A stretch of DNA of 64,000 nucleotides from Archegozetes longisetosus (Eukaryota; Arthropoda; Arachnida; Sarcoptiformes; Trhypochthoniidae), in the NCBI GenBank assembly GCA_018873245.2, contig JAEMBT020000001.1, positions 16,584,220-16,648,219 on the forward strand, given 5' to 3'. Of the stretch, positions 10,070 to 20,380 are shown one piece after another. The stretch's first letter is position 1. Every line of letters begins with the position of its first letter. Below the pieces are notes generated by a model. The model worked only from the letters and a program-made list of their open reading frames with translations. It was not told the origin of the DNA and made no database searches. Both the position numbers and the translations under genes were made by a program.

Positions 10070-11498
10070 TTATTTTGAATGAATCATTAAGGTAATTATG
10101 TTTTATTTTCTTGAGTGTTTCTTTACTAAAAAGTGAATTGATAATAAATAATTTTGGTAATGTTTTGATTTGTTCTATACTCATGCGAGTGATTGTTTCT
10201 TCATTTAGAAAGTCTACAATAACCTCATTCACTTGATATGACATAAGACAAAAAAGTGTTAACTTAAGTAATGAAACGAATATCAATCGAAGTTTAATTT
10301 CTGATCCAATTTTGATAGTAGAATTTAAATTCACACCAATTGATATCAGAAGTGAATTAATTATGTGGAAAAACTTCAGAAATGATTGATTAGTGATATG
10401 AAAAAAAGAGATTCCAAACCACATCGAAGATATTGACCCAATCGAACACAAAAATCCGATTAAGTCCATTTTCGGGCTATGAATATAATACATTTCTTCA
10501 TCAGATATTTTCGTAAACAATACGTATATTGATCCTTGAGGATGAATGTAACTATTGCTTCTACTTATGATTGTTTCGGTGTGATATACATTTTTGCAAT
10601 TTCTTTTGCATATCCTTTGCAACGGATCTCTTTCAAGTTTTATGTTACAATTTTTTTTCGTGCAAAGTGTTTTGTTGAAAAAGTTAACATCGCCATAAAA
10701 CCATTTTTTGTGACATCTACATTTTTTATATTCTCTCTTCATCATGTATTTAACAATACAATCTTCTTGAGATTTCGGTGCATTCTTTACACCAGAATAT
10801 GAATCATAATTTTGACAATCAGTTTGATATGGAGGTGGTAGTAATATTTCATGAAAAGCATCCAATTCGATTTGATAAAAGAACTCATGCTTCAAATCGA
10901 AAGAATCACTTAATATATTTGGAGGTGTTTTAGTACCATGAATATTCATATTGATGTTCGAAATATTTAAATCTTTCGATTTTATTTTTAAATATATAAG
11001 ATATTCGTGATCCTTTGCTTCAAAATCATTGTGAAGTTTACTTAGTAATGTGATACACAATGGTGAGTATGGAGCTACACTAATTATTGGTCTAGACAAT
11101 TCATGGCAAGCTTTCTTAGATTTATTTCTGAATTGAACTCCACAAAGTATACTTGATTTAAATTCAGTTGAGTATATTTTATAATCATATTTATTTGAAT
11201 GTGTTTCATAAAATTTTTTACTGCATATCGTAATGGATGGTATCTCATGCATTACATGTTTAGACTTCAAATCAATAACGGTTTCATAGTTCAGATAATC
11301 TATAGTCAAACCAATTATTTGATATACACACAGTATTAATATCGCGAAGCATACATTTTTTTTAATTAGTTTTGAAGGAAAAGTCTGGCGAATTTGATTC
11401 CATCGTTCGAACATTTTAAGCTTGATTCTCAAAAGTGTGTTAATTATTGCTGTCATATTTAAGCCATTACAAAATTCAAACTTAGGTAAAATACACAT
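10002..11498 (-). CDS. DEG/ENaC channel: complete first subunit fused to start of a second
   Basis: ORF of 498 residues. Residues 1-368 form a whole DEG/ENaC subunit: cytosolic N-terminus, TM1 near residues 50-70 followed by EIPSITIC (the post-TM1 motif of the family), a Cys-rich ectodomain (CRCHKKWF, CKRNC), and TM2 with SISSMWFGISFFH carrying the Gly-x-Ser filter. Instead of stopping, the frame continues into a second TM1 (about 401-428) and its own post-TM1 motif TLPKLFI, then runs out of frame in an A-rich tract. The second subunit resumes at 9035-10069. The arrangement is a head-to-tail two-subunit concatemer, or two genes whose intervening stop and start were lost. No splice sites were recognised between them. 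Confidence 0.8.
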   Translation of the reverse strand: MCILPKFEFCNGLNMTAIINTLLRIKLKMFERWNQIRQTFPSKLIKKNVCFAILILCVYQIIGLTIDYLNYETVIDLKSKHVMHEIPSITICSKKFYETHSNKYDYKIYSTEFKSSILCGVQFRNKSKKACHELSRPIISVAPYSPLCITLLSKLHNDFEAKDHEYLIYLKIKSKDLNISNINMNIHGTKTPPNILSDSFDLKHEFFYQIELDAFHEILLPPPYQTDCQNYDSYSGVKNAPKSQEDCIVKYMMKREYKKCRCHKKWFYGDVNFFNKTLCTKKNCNIKLERDPLQRICKRNCKNVYHTETIISRSNSYIHPQGSIYVLFTKISDEEMYYIHSPKMDLIGFLCSIGSISSMWFGISFFHITNQSFLKFFHIINSLLISIGVNLNSTIKIGSEIKLRLIFVSLLKLTLFCLMSYQVNEVIVDFLNEETITRMSIEQIKTLPKLFIINSLFSKETLKKIKHNYLNDSFKIKKKKYLLSTQNYIRGRIISYLL

Positions 11499-12953
11499 TT
11501 TTAACTACTAATAAGTATTTACTAATCTGTAATTTAAATCAATTTGTTAAACACCATTTGTATAACAATAAGGTTCTGAAAGTAAACCAATTTAGATCTA
11601 ATAACTTATATTGATTTCACTCAGAATATATGGTGATTTTCACTTTAATTCTAATACAAAACTCATATCGACTGCTATGTTTCATCTGTTTGGTAGTTAA
11701 TGTAGTAATGTACGCGATATCTCAAAAATATTACATGTATATGAAAAATAATTAAACTTCAAGGTTCTTAAAGGGGGATTCCGATATAACATTGGCCACA
11801 GCCCTATGGATATATATATGCTAATTTTCTCGAGAAAAATAAAACCAATCTTTTTGAATATATTATGAATATGATTTAATTGAATCTTATCAATATTGAA
11901 AATAGTCTTTATATTAATTTCGATGTCACATACTATAGTCTGTCATTTGAGTTTTCAGAGTATGAACGTTCAAGAACTCTACAAGAAATTCAATGATGTT
12001 GGTTTCAGCTGAAACCTTGGGCTTGTATAAGATTTAGGGAAAAATTAATTTTGAAAAGATTTTCAACCTTTTCTACATATATAAAGTTTCAAAATATTTA
12101 TGATAGATTTTCATCATTCTATATATGGCGCCCCATGAGATTCAATATGAACTTTGAAAAAAATCAAGACCTTAAATATGTAAAACTTTTTCTGTAACTT
12201 TTGATTTGAGTCTCTTGGACATTTTTAAAAGGGTTATTGATCATTCATTTTCAGTACAAAGTGCAGTTCAATAGACTTAAAAATTAGTTTTATTGATAGA
12301 ATAATATTCGAATCATAATAACATTTTTAGTAAAAATATTTCTCGAAGGTTTTCAATGCATTTTTAGTAGTAAAGTTTTAAAATATTTAACTTTGAACTT
12401 TTTAGGATCGCTAAGAGAGGTCAGGGGTAAAACTTATTAGAGAAATAATTTTTTAGCTTATCAATCAATATTAGAAATATCAAATGAATCAGTATTCGGG
12501 GCCTAGGTCTACGAGGCTTCACAACTGTCCTTTAGATTGCTTATGAATTAATTATTGAATCAATATTTGAAGCAATACCCAAAATAATGTTCGCCATATT
12601 TTTAGCATATAATTACTATTATTAAAGTAATACGAACATACAATACACAGCAATCTCTCAATATTATGTAAGTATATTTTTAGTCATAATAAATCAACTG
12701 AATAATTTACTGCTCTCGAATTTAGTATGGGATGAATACTGTCTCATGTTTCTCCTTGTTAAAATTAGACAGACTAATTCATTTGATTATATCCAACATT
12801 TTCAGAACAAGATTTTATGCAAAATATCTTCTCATCAAAATAGCTAATGTTACATTTTTCTTATTGACTGAATTTTATAGTTTAAAAAATCGAAACTGAC
12901 CATTAAATTGAAACGAGCTAATGGAACCCCTGTCGCCATCTTCCGGCAACCGG
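11499..12953. other. No gene seen
   Basis: About 1.4 kb of AT-rich sequence upstream of the channel gene. No coding, RNA or bounded repeat feature is recognised. Confidence 0.45.
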
Positions 12954-13449
12954 TGTTCCATAACATTATTAAGTGTTCTAAATTTCTAAATTTCTAATTA
13001 TCTTAATTATAATTGAATTAAACAACACTTCATAAATCCACACATTTAAATGCATTAACCAAAACATGATAGTCACTACCATTTTTGCACTTATGTAGAT
13101 ATCTAATTTCATTGTATTCAAAATTAATGTTATTATAATTGTTAACTGTGATAATATAAATATGTAAATACCTTAAGTATTAATCCGTTATAATTATCTA
13201 TCAATCTGCATATAATCTGTTAATCCGTTAATATATCAATATAATAAATCCCTCTATCAAAACAGGTAGTCTTTTCCTTTCTTAACCCAGTACCTCTGAC
13301 CCGCTGAAGTTGTACCGTGCTTAATCGAGCACGTACTCTTCAGTCTTTACTCCTTGTCCTCTAACTACATAAAGCAGCGACACGCCGGTATCTCCATACC
13401 AGCCTGGAGAACCGGTCAACGGGGCATCTTAGCCACCAGTCCCGTTTCA
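12954..13449. mobile_element. Candidate solo LTR (weak)
   Basis: The 496-bp block starts tgttccataac and ends cccgtttca (TG...CA). It has an AT-rich first half with an aataaa signal near 13245 and a markedly GC-richer second half with Pol II-promoter-distal R/U5-like character. No target duplication and no second copy are visible here, so this is only a composition-based suggestion. Confidence 0.3.
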
Positions 13450-13731
13450 AAATAATGTTTTGAAATTAATAACAGCATTACTTATTTATTAATTTCTATT
13501 TATCAAACTATAAAATCCAGTCAACATGACAAACGCAAAATTTACTATTCTGGCGAAAAGGCGTTTGCATAAAATCTTGTCCTAAAAGTATTAGATTTAA
13601 GATAACGAATCAGTTTACCTAATACAAAGATTTCTATTGATTAACTGGTTTGTTCAGAACTTTAAACTTTGGGTAGTCCTTAAGTATGAGAGTATTCAAA
13701 ACTTTAACTGATTTGCATAAAACATTAGCTG

Positions 13732-14326
13732 GGGTGAATACGGGCTAATGGATCTAAAGGGATTTCCGACTTCCCACATCAAGTGTGATAAATCATTGGA
13801 TTTAGTTCATCAAGCTGAACATTTTGATACCATACTTGACCACTTCTCATCCGAACCTGACCACTTCTGGACAACTCCCGACAAGAGTGGCTGACCCCGC
13901 CAAGTGATATATCATTAGACTCAGGACATCGAACTGAGCCTTTTTATACATCATTTGATCAATTATCACAAGTAGTTCTCGAGATACCCATCATTGTTAG
14001 GTTTAGTACCTCGTTATGGATAAGTCTGGATTCTCGGGTCGTAACCCAAACAAGTCTGATATAAAATAAAGGAGAATAAGTTAGGTCGCGAAGTGACCTA
14101 ACCTATTATACCTTAGTTTAAATCAGGTTTAGCTTGGGTTACAACTTGGTAAAACTAGGTTTACCCATTTTCGAGAGGGTTAGGTCTGGGTGACCAGAAG
14201 TGGTCAGGTTCAGGTTGTAAGTAGTCAAGTGTGGTATCAAAATGTTCAGCTCGACGAAATGAATCCAATGATGTATTAGACTTGCAGGTGGGAGTCGGGA
14301 ACCCTTTAGATCCATTAGCCCGATTT
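13732..14326. mobile_element. Merlin-type MITE, copy 1 (nested)
   Basis: It starts gggtgaatacgggctaatgg and its right end carries the complement ccattagcccg, although the last few terminal bases are degraded. It is about 600 bp and homologous to 24541-25121 and 29539-29873. The flanks attagctg (13724-13731) and attaactg (14327-14334) form an 8-bp target duplication with one mismatch. They place the insertion inside the palindromic element at 14327-14719, whose arm continues to the left at about 13709-13731. There is no ORF. Confidence 0.8.
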
Positions 14327-14719
14327 ATTAACTGTTTTCAGTAAAGTCTAATCTTAAGCGCAAAAATTTTTAAAACGTTAAATTCAATTTTTTAATTCTG
14401 AAAATTTATTCTAAAGTTGAATACAAAGAATATCAATTAGTTATTTCTGAGACACTTTGGTAGAGATTTCCATATTCTTGAAATAATTTGCGCAATTAGA
14501 AATTATTCTTCTCAGAGCTAGTGTTACAATCATTTCTAATTGCTCAAATTATTTCAAGAATATTGAAACGTATCTAGCAAAGCGTCTCAGAAAAGAAGAA
14601 ATGCCCAATTGGTATCCTATTTATTCGACTTAAGAATAAATTTTTAGAGTTAAAAAATTGAATTTAACGTTTTAAACATTTTTTTGCGCTTGAGATTAGA
14701 CTTTACTGAAAACAGTTAA
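14327..14719. mobile_element. Palindromic (foldback) element with TTAA ends
   Basis: The arms pair over about 100 bp: ttaactgttttcagtaaagt on the left with its complement at 14700-14719, then gcgcaaaaatttttaaaacg with its counterpart. The inner arms share aaataatttgcgcaattaga-like sequence. Sequence just outside (13709-13731 and 14720-14742) also pairs, so the original element was longer and was split by the MITE at 13732-14326. No ORF. TTAA at both visible ends could be piggyBac-like or coincidence. Confidence 0.65.
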
Positions 14720-14762
14720 TGTTTTGTACATATCAATTGAACGCGAGAAATGAAGAAAAGCC

Positions 14763-15131
14763 GGGTGAATCTTAGCAATCCCTGCTCGGGGTGTTCCTAT
14801 TGGCCTATATCAACGAGTCATATGTCGTTGGAAAGGTCTCGTCATGCTGAGTTCAACGATACCATAGATGATGACCTGTGACCTCCGGTTCGCCGACGGG
14901 TGACCTTTGACCTCTGACCTATTACCACAATACTTAACCCCTGTAACATATATATCGTTGGAAAGGTTTCGCCAAGCTGAGTCCAACGATACCATACATG
15001 ATGACCTGTGACCTCGGGTTCGCCGACGGGTGACCTTTAATCCCCGACCTATTACAACAATACTTAACCCCTACAACATATATATCGTTGGAAAGGTCTC
15101 TTCCAACTGAATACAATGATAACGCTCATGT
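14763..15131. repeat. Left arm of Merlin element: two 130-bp units plus ends
   Basis: It contains two full copies of a 130-bp unit (starting at cgttggaaaggt near 14824 and 14955) and a partial third, in inverted orientation to the right arm. Units carry ggtcatcat/atgatgacc and tgacctttgacc-type motifs. Small ORFs through these units repeat the same peptides and are artefacts. Confidence 0.9.
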
Positions 15132-15399
15132 GATCTTGAGACCTATTCAACATAAGTTTTGATTTTCAAATTATATTATCTCCCTATAAGATCAAATAAT
15201 GCTTGTATAATTTACCCTTCTGAGAAGGTATACATATTCATAATTTTCTTTATCTACTTTCCACAGCGTAAGCAATGCGGGTTTCAATATACTTTTTAGT
15301 CTTTATTATCGCTAACGGTACTTCAGTACCAATTAATGGTGTCCTGCCCTTTTCAGGGCAACACCATAGCGATCCACCATCTTATCAGTCAGTGAAAAA

Positions 15400-16624
15400 G
15401 TGACAAGTAATGTTGAATTGCCGTTTTCACGGCACTATTCAATTCCTTCCACCTCTTCGACCGTATTCAATTTACATTTTTTAATTTCATTGGTTTTTGC
15501 TTTTAGTATTGGTATAATTTTATCATTCATGCTAAGACGTGCACGATCATCTATTGAACCAGACAGTTTTAACTTTTCCACCGTTTTCGATTATTTGAAC
15601 ATGTCTAATTTTAACCAAAAGTTTCGTAATGAGAATGATGCCATTGAGTTTTGTGAATTGATGAGTTTACTTCCTAGCCAACTTTCTAATCCTAAACCAT
15701 CTTGTGTTAATCACCCTGATACTGAATGCATTATTATGAAAGCTCAAAGAGAAAAATTGCATTGGATATATAGCTGTCCAATTTGTCGAAAATCTATTAG
15801 TCCTACTTCATGGACATTCTTTGAAAGTTCTAAACTTTCGATAAGAGAAACATTGCGCATTGTATTGGCATTTGTAGCTGAGCTTACTAATCAACAAGCG
15901 GCAATTGAGTGTCATGTTGAAAAAATACAATTTCAAATTGGTATTCTGCTTGTAGAAAAGTTCAAGAGGTCATCTTATCCCAACCTGGACGTAAAATCGG
16001 AGGTCTATATGATGAGGATGGCAAAATATTCAGTCATTTTGTCGAAATCGACGAAACTCACATTGTTCATCGTAAGTACAAGCGAGGCAGAATGTTAGAA
16101 GGAGAAAAACATATTTGGGTCGTAGGTGGGACATGCAGATTAACAAAAGAGGCATTCATGTTTCGAGTCCCAAATAGAACAGTTTCGGTTATTGACTGTT
16201 TAGTTAGAAACTATGTTGAGCCAGGTTCAATCTTAGTTACCGATTCAGTTGCAGTTTATAAATACATTTCACTTAGGCAACATCATTTGTTTGACCATTA
16301 TAGTGTCAATCACAGCCTTCATTTTGTCTGTCCAGATGATAAACAAATACACACTCAAAATATTGAAAGCCGTTGGGCACAATTGAAAAAAATATTAAAA
16401 CTTATCGCTCAAACAAATACATTGACCAATTCATTTCTCAATATTTATACAAATTTGCTCATTTTAAGAATAGAAAAGAAAAGTACAGTTATGGTCAAAG
16501 ATTTAAACATTTTCTGAAAGATGTCGTTAAAGTTTATCCTGGACCTGCTCTTTATTTAGATAGACTTACTCTTCATCGTCCACCATTATATCACGATACA
16601 TTCCAAGATTCGAATCAAGAATAA
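15400..16624 (+). pseudogene. Merlin transposase (ISXO2/IS1595-type DDE), two frameshifts
   Basis: The N-terminal piece (15400-16098, 232 residues) has a hydrophobic stretch near residue 30 and a zinc-ribbon-like region (CVNHPDTECII ... CPICRKSISP). The catalytic core is read in other frames: first Asp in VEIDETH (about 16018-16038), second Asp in LVTDSVAVY, and Glu in HTQNIESRWAQLKK, typical of ISXO2-like transposases. The frame changes near 15960-16000 and again at the A-run near 16385, after which KNIKTYRSNKYIDQF continues to 16624. By family knowledge the protein would cut and paste the element. Both breaks make it inactive unless they are assembly errors. Confidence 0.85.
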
Positions 16625-16774
16625 GATTCGAATTCTGATTAACGGAAAAATCAAGGTGTATTGAACTCATCGCCCCGTTTTAAGGGCGAAGGGAGGGAAC
16701 AGGCGGTGCCTTGTGGGACAGTTCCCAGGGCGCTCAACAGTGAAAACCTTCGTTTTGTTTTTTAGTCTCAAAGT

Positions 16775-17274
16775 GATATGAGTGTTATTATTGTATTCAG
16801 TTGGAAGAGACCTTTCCAACGATATATATGTTGTAGGGGTTAAGTATTTCGGTCAGAGGTCAGAAGTCAAAGGTCACCCGTCGGTGAACCCGAGGTCACA
16901 GGTCATCATGTATGGCATCGTTGAGCTCTGTATGTCAAGACCTTTCCAACGATATGTATGTTGTAGGGGTTAAGTATTGTTGTAATAGGTCGGGGATTAA
17001 AGGTCACCCGTCGGCGAACCCGAGGTCACAGGTCATCATGTATGGTATCGTTGGACTCAGCTTGGCGAAACCTTTCCAACGATATATATGTTACAGGGGT
17101 TAAGTATTGTGGTAATAGGTCAGAGGTCAAAGGTCACCCGTCGGCGAACCGGAGGTCACAGGTCATCATCTATGGTATCGTTGAACTCAGCATGACGAGA
17201 CCTTTCCAACGACATATGACTCGTTGATATAGGCCAATAGGAACACCCCGAGCAGTGATTGCTAAGATTCACCC
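16775..17274. repeat. Right arm of Merlin element: three 130-bp units plus ends
   Basis: Three full units begin at about 16795, 16925 and 17055 (cctttccaacgatatatatg ... aggtcatcatg), followed by a partial fourth and the terminus. The arm is 131 bp, one unit, longer than the left arm. Unit 1 differs most from the others. Confidence 0.9.
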
Positions 17275-17282
17275 GAAAAGCC

Positions 17283-18152
17283 TTAGCAATGAGGGGCACA
17301 CATAATAAAACAAATTTTACTGTTTATGCATAGAATAACTTATTAATTCATAATAAGGATAATATTTTTCTATGGATGTCTGGGTCCAGTCCGATTTCGA
17401 TGAGTGGTATATCATTTGAAAGGTGATTTAATGCTGAACACAAAAGTCTCTAGGCAATTTTTACCAAAATCAATAGTTTTCGAGTTATGAGGGAATTACA
17501 AATTTCAGTAGAATGATTTATTTCAAATTAGTGCTTGGTGAAACAATCATTTATCCTTAATTAATGCATACTTGAAAGTGTGCATAAAAATTTTGCTTTT
17601 GATCTTCTATTATTCAATATGGAAATAATAAAAAATTGTAATAAATTTCTATAAAAACAATTGAAACAATTTAAAACTTTGTTCAAGGTTTTGAAAGAAA
17701 TGGCATTCAGTTGTTATATTCAAGATAAAAAGCCTTACATGATTTATCTTATCAAATGAACTTCTCATAAAAATTTTTATTCTCATTCATCTTCTGCATA
17801 GTAACATACTATAAGTCGAGAAAAATTGATGAGAAAAGATATCTTTTTGATTTTATTGACTTGAAGTTCTTGAATTCTTTGTTTTTTCTGATATACCTTG
17901 TCATGCTTATTCAATAATTTATCATAATATCTGTTATAGATAAAAAAATTCAACATGTGATAAAAAATCAAGGAATTGATGACTTTCAAGATCGAAAAAA
18001 TTGAAAATTCACAAATATATTCTGGCAACTTAATCCTTTAGCTAAAATTTCGTTAGTCTTAACCAGCCACCTTTAGCCTGAGCTGAAACCGGACCAAATA
18101 ACTTATAAGTGTCCACCTTTGATGTTTGCAAAAATTTTTAATTAAATCATTA
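17283..18152. other. No recognised gene; one 81-codon ORF
   Basis: AT-rich. A minus-strand ORF at 17783-18028 encodes a Lys/Ile/Tyr-rich 81-residue peptide without recognisable motif. In this base composition it may well be chance. Confidence 0.4.
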
Positions 18153-18160
18153 GACACAGT

Positions 18161-18706
18161 TGGCGTTGAAAATAACAAGATCTTTGGAAAATGTTTTAAA
18201 ACATATGCTTTAAAACGTTCTAAAATGTTTTAAAGTATTAACTCTGTTGATTTAAATATAAACCAATTAATTTTTATTTTCTGAAAGAAAAGTATGAAAT
18301 ACAGAGCTCCAAATTCATCATAAAGAATTTGTTTTATATCCATTGGACAATTTGTATGTTTTTATTAGATGTGATTTAATCCTATTTGTGGCATTTGACA
18401 ATAATCTTAAACAAAATGCACATTTAACTCCTTTATTATCGACACATTCGACATAGTTTTTAGCTTTAGATGTCGACCGACCTCTTTTAACGGACAACAT
18501 TTTAATGAATTTAGTATATTAAAAACACCATGAATTTAATTAAATTTATTGAAAGCATGTTTTCTGCATAAACTTTTTTTCACTTATAGATGGCATTTTA
18601 ATTCAAAACATTATTCTAAAATATTTTTGAAAAATGTTTTAAAACAATTTAGAACACTGTTTTAAAAAATTGTTTTAAACCATTTTAAACAACCTTTTCA
18701 ACGCTA
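18161..18706 (-). mobile_element. hAT deletion derivative retaining a BED-finger ORF
   Basis: Termini tggcgttgaaaa and ttttcaacgcta are inverted repeats with TTTTAAAAC-rich subterminal motifs on both sides. The flanks gacacagt (18153-18160) and gatacaat (18707-18714) look like an aged 8-bp duplication (6 of 8 identical). The only open frame is the BED-like ORF at 18318-18500; the rest of the transposase is absent. Confidence 0.75.
18318..18500 (-). CDS. Stand-alone BED-type zinc finger ORF
   Basis: A 60-residue product with a basic N-terminus (VKRGRSTSKAKNY), then CAFC and SHLIKTYKL. This matches the order of the BED finger (CxxC ... HxxxxH) that opens many hAT transposases and binds element ends. 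The last His position appears as Tyr (SHLIKTYK), which would weaken zinc binding. It starts at the first Met and sits within the hAT derivative at 18161-18706. It could be a remnant or, less likely, an expressed repressor-like peptide. Confidence 0.55.
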   Translation of the reverse strand: MLSVKRGRSTSKAKNYVECVDNKGVKCAFCLRLLSNATNRIKSHLIKTYKLSNGYKTNSL

Positions 18707-18802
18707 GATACAATGCAATTATTTACTCAATTAAAGGTTATCTAGTGTTAGATTTTGCAGATTTTAGTATTTTATTATTATTTTTTACAAAACCATGGGT
18801 TC

Positions 18803-19448
18803 GACTATAGCAAATGGGTGCAGCTCAACCCACAGATCTGATCCACATGATATATATATATATATATCGTTGGACTCAGCTAAACGAGCCAAGAAGATTG
18901 ATGCCATACTTGACCTGATTAAGGCCTTTTCACGTGACCTAGGGTCCTTAGTCCTAAGGACCTGATACCGATAATCTGACCCCGGTGTATGGGGTTTCGC
19001 TAGACACAGTTTGACGAGCTGAGAAGATTGATGCCCCACTTGACCTAGTCACGTGAATATATGACCTTATAACTAGTAACCTAAATTTCCATATTAGGCT
19101 ACACTTGTTATATAATAATTAGTATATTAGTTTATATTATGTTATACTAGGTTATATTAGGTTAGGTTATGTTAGGTTGGGTGAACTGATTTGGGTTGCG
19201 GTGAGGTAGAGATAGGCATCCCATCAAAACTGCCCAGAGCGCGAGTTTCTCGCATAAAAGCTTATAAACATTTAAATTAAATATAAAAGTGTGTTTAAAA
19301 CACTACCAACTACCCTCCCCCCGCGCGAGTATATATATATCACGTGACACGGTCAAGTGGGGTATCAATCTTAGCTCGACTAGCTGAGTTCAACGATATA
19401 TATATCATGTTGGTTGGGTCGCTGTGTGAAGCTGTGGCCATTTGCTAG
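18803..19448. mobile_element. Inverted-repeat element sharing Merlin subterminal motifs
   Basis: The left arm (gactatagcaaatgggtgca ... catgatatatat ... cgttggactcagct) pairs imperfectly with the complement of the right arm (gactagcaaatgg ... catgatatatat ... cgttgaactcagct). The (AT)n-cgttggactcagc stretch and the following ttgatgccatacttgacc are shared with the Merlin MITEs (for example 24600-24650), and cgttggactcagc also with the Merlin arm units. The interior contains runs of gttaggtta-type repeats (about 19130-19180). No target duplication was recognised. Confidence 0.6.
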
Positions 19449-19605
19449 TCTTACCAAATCATGAAATCGAGAACATTTTAAGTCATTAATTAACTTTTCC
19501 TCATATTCCCGCCTTAAGATTTTGTGCCAATGATTTATTCCCAACTTTAAGCTCAAATTATTCATAATTCTGAATACGCGTTCAACAAATAAAGAACATG
19601 AAAAT
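19380..19605 (-). pseudogene. hAT transposase C-terminal relic
   Basis: Minus-strand frame reads SLFVERVFRIMNNLSLK and continues about 50 residues to a stop. FVERVFRIMNN is the hAT dimerisation-domain signature. No other part of the gene is preserved next to it, and its tail overlaps the right arm of the element at 18803-19448, so it was truncated by or fused to that insertion. Confidence 0.6.
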
Positions 19606-20380
19606 TTACTTGATAAACTTAGATAAACATAGAAGTTGGATCAAAAAAGAATTAGCTTTTCGGTTAGAAACCAGTAAGTACAATTAAGGACTTTGAAATT
19701 TCCTAAAGGTTTTACTGATACTCAGTAAAAAATAACTTCAAACTTCAATTTAGTGAAATAAAAATTTATTAACTGATTAATATTTTAAAACCAAATTTAA
19801 GTAAACTTTAGGTGGAACCTATGATTATTAACGAACATCGCATTACTAATAAAGATAACTTTTCAATTGATGTTTAAGCACGCAGAATCAATTTTATGAA
19901 TAATGTTATATCTGAAATACTCTTAAAACTATCTAACAAAGTACGTGCTACTAATCTGAAACATCGGTAATTATAAATATTAAATGATTTATTGGTGATC
20001 GCGAGAAATTCAGAGCACATTTTTATATAAGCATAGAATGCCATTTTCTAGAATTTTGTTTTTTAAGGAAACATCAATTACTTACAGCATTAATAACTGT
20101 CAAATGATATTAAGATAATAACTTATGTAAATTTACATAAGAGCAGCACAAATAGGTTCCTGTAGTTCACATTTACTTAAAGATATTCATTTATTTCAAA
20201 AGAATATTGATCCAATGCTGACGTTACTCATAATAACGCTGTAATGAATACATGAATAAAATACACTTTCAATCAATATAAGGGATATCTAACAGTTGTT
20301 CAGTTGAGAAACGGTAAGACCTTGTTACAGGAAGTCAAGTTTTTATCCAAAAGCTGTACTCATAGAAAAAAAATCGTTGA
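19606..20380. other. Upstream region of the plus-strand Gr gene
   Basis: AT-rich, with no ORF or repeat recognised. A promoter must lie here if the gene is transcribed, but no specific element can be assigned. Confidence 0.4.

Larger units (their letters stand above)
14763..17274 (+). mobile_element. Merlin (IS1016-related) DNA transposon with repeat-built arms
   Basis: Termini gggtgaatcttagcaat and its complement are flanked by perfect 8-bp duplications gaaaagcc at 14755-14762 and 17275-17282. Long inverted arms surround a central transposase region (15400-16624) of the ISXO2/IS1595-Merlin type. The 8-bp duplication is as known for Merlin elements. The arms are made of 130-bp direct units and differ in length by one unit. 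The transposase is broken, so this copy is not autonomous now. Confidence 0.9.

Noticed and set aside
10536..10802. 88-codon plus-strand ORF
   Set aside because: Antisense shadow of the DEG/ENaC ectodomain.
14810..15116. Two 60-codon ORFs in the left arm of the Merlin element, and three matching ORFs at 16782-17227
   Set aside because: They are the same peptide read from the 130-bp repeat units in opposite arms; no start or domain evidence.
18841..18870. (AT)n tract as a promoter TATA region
   Set aside because: It recurs as part of the inverted-repeat element arms, with no gene downstream.
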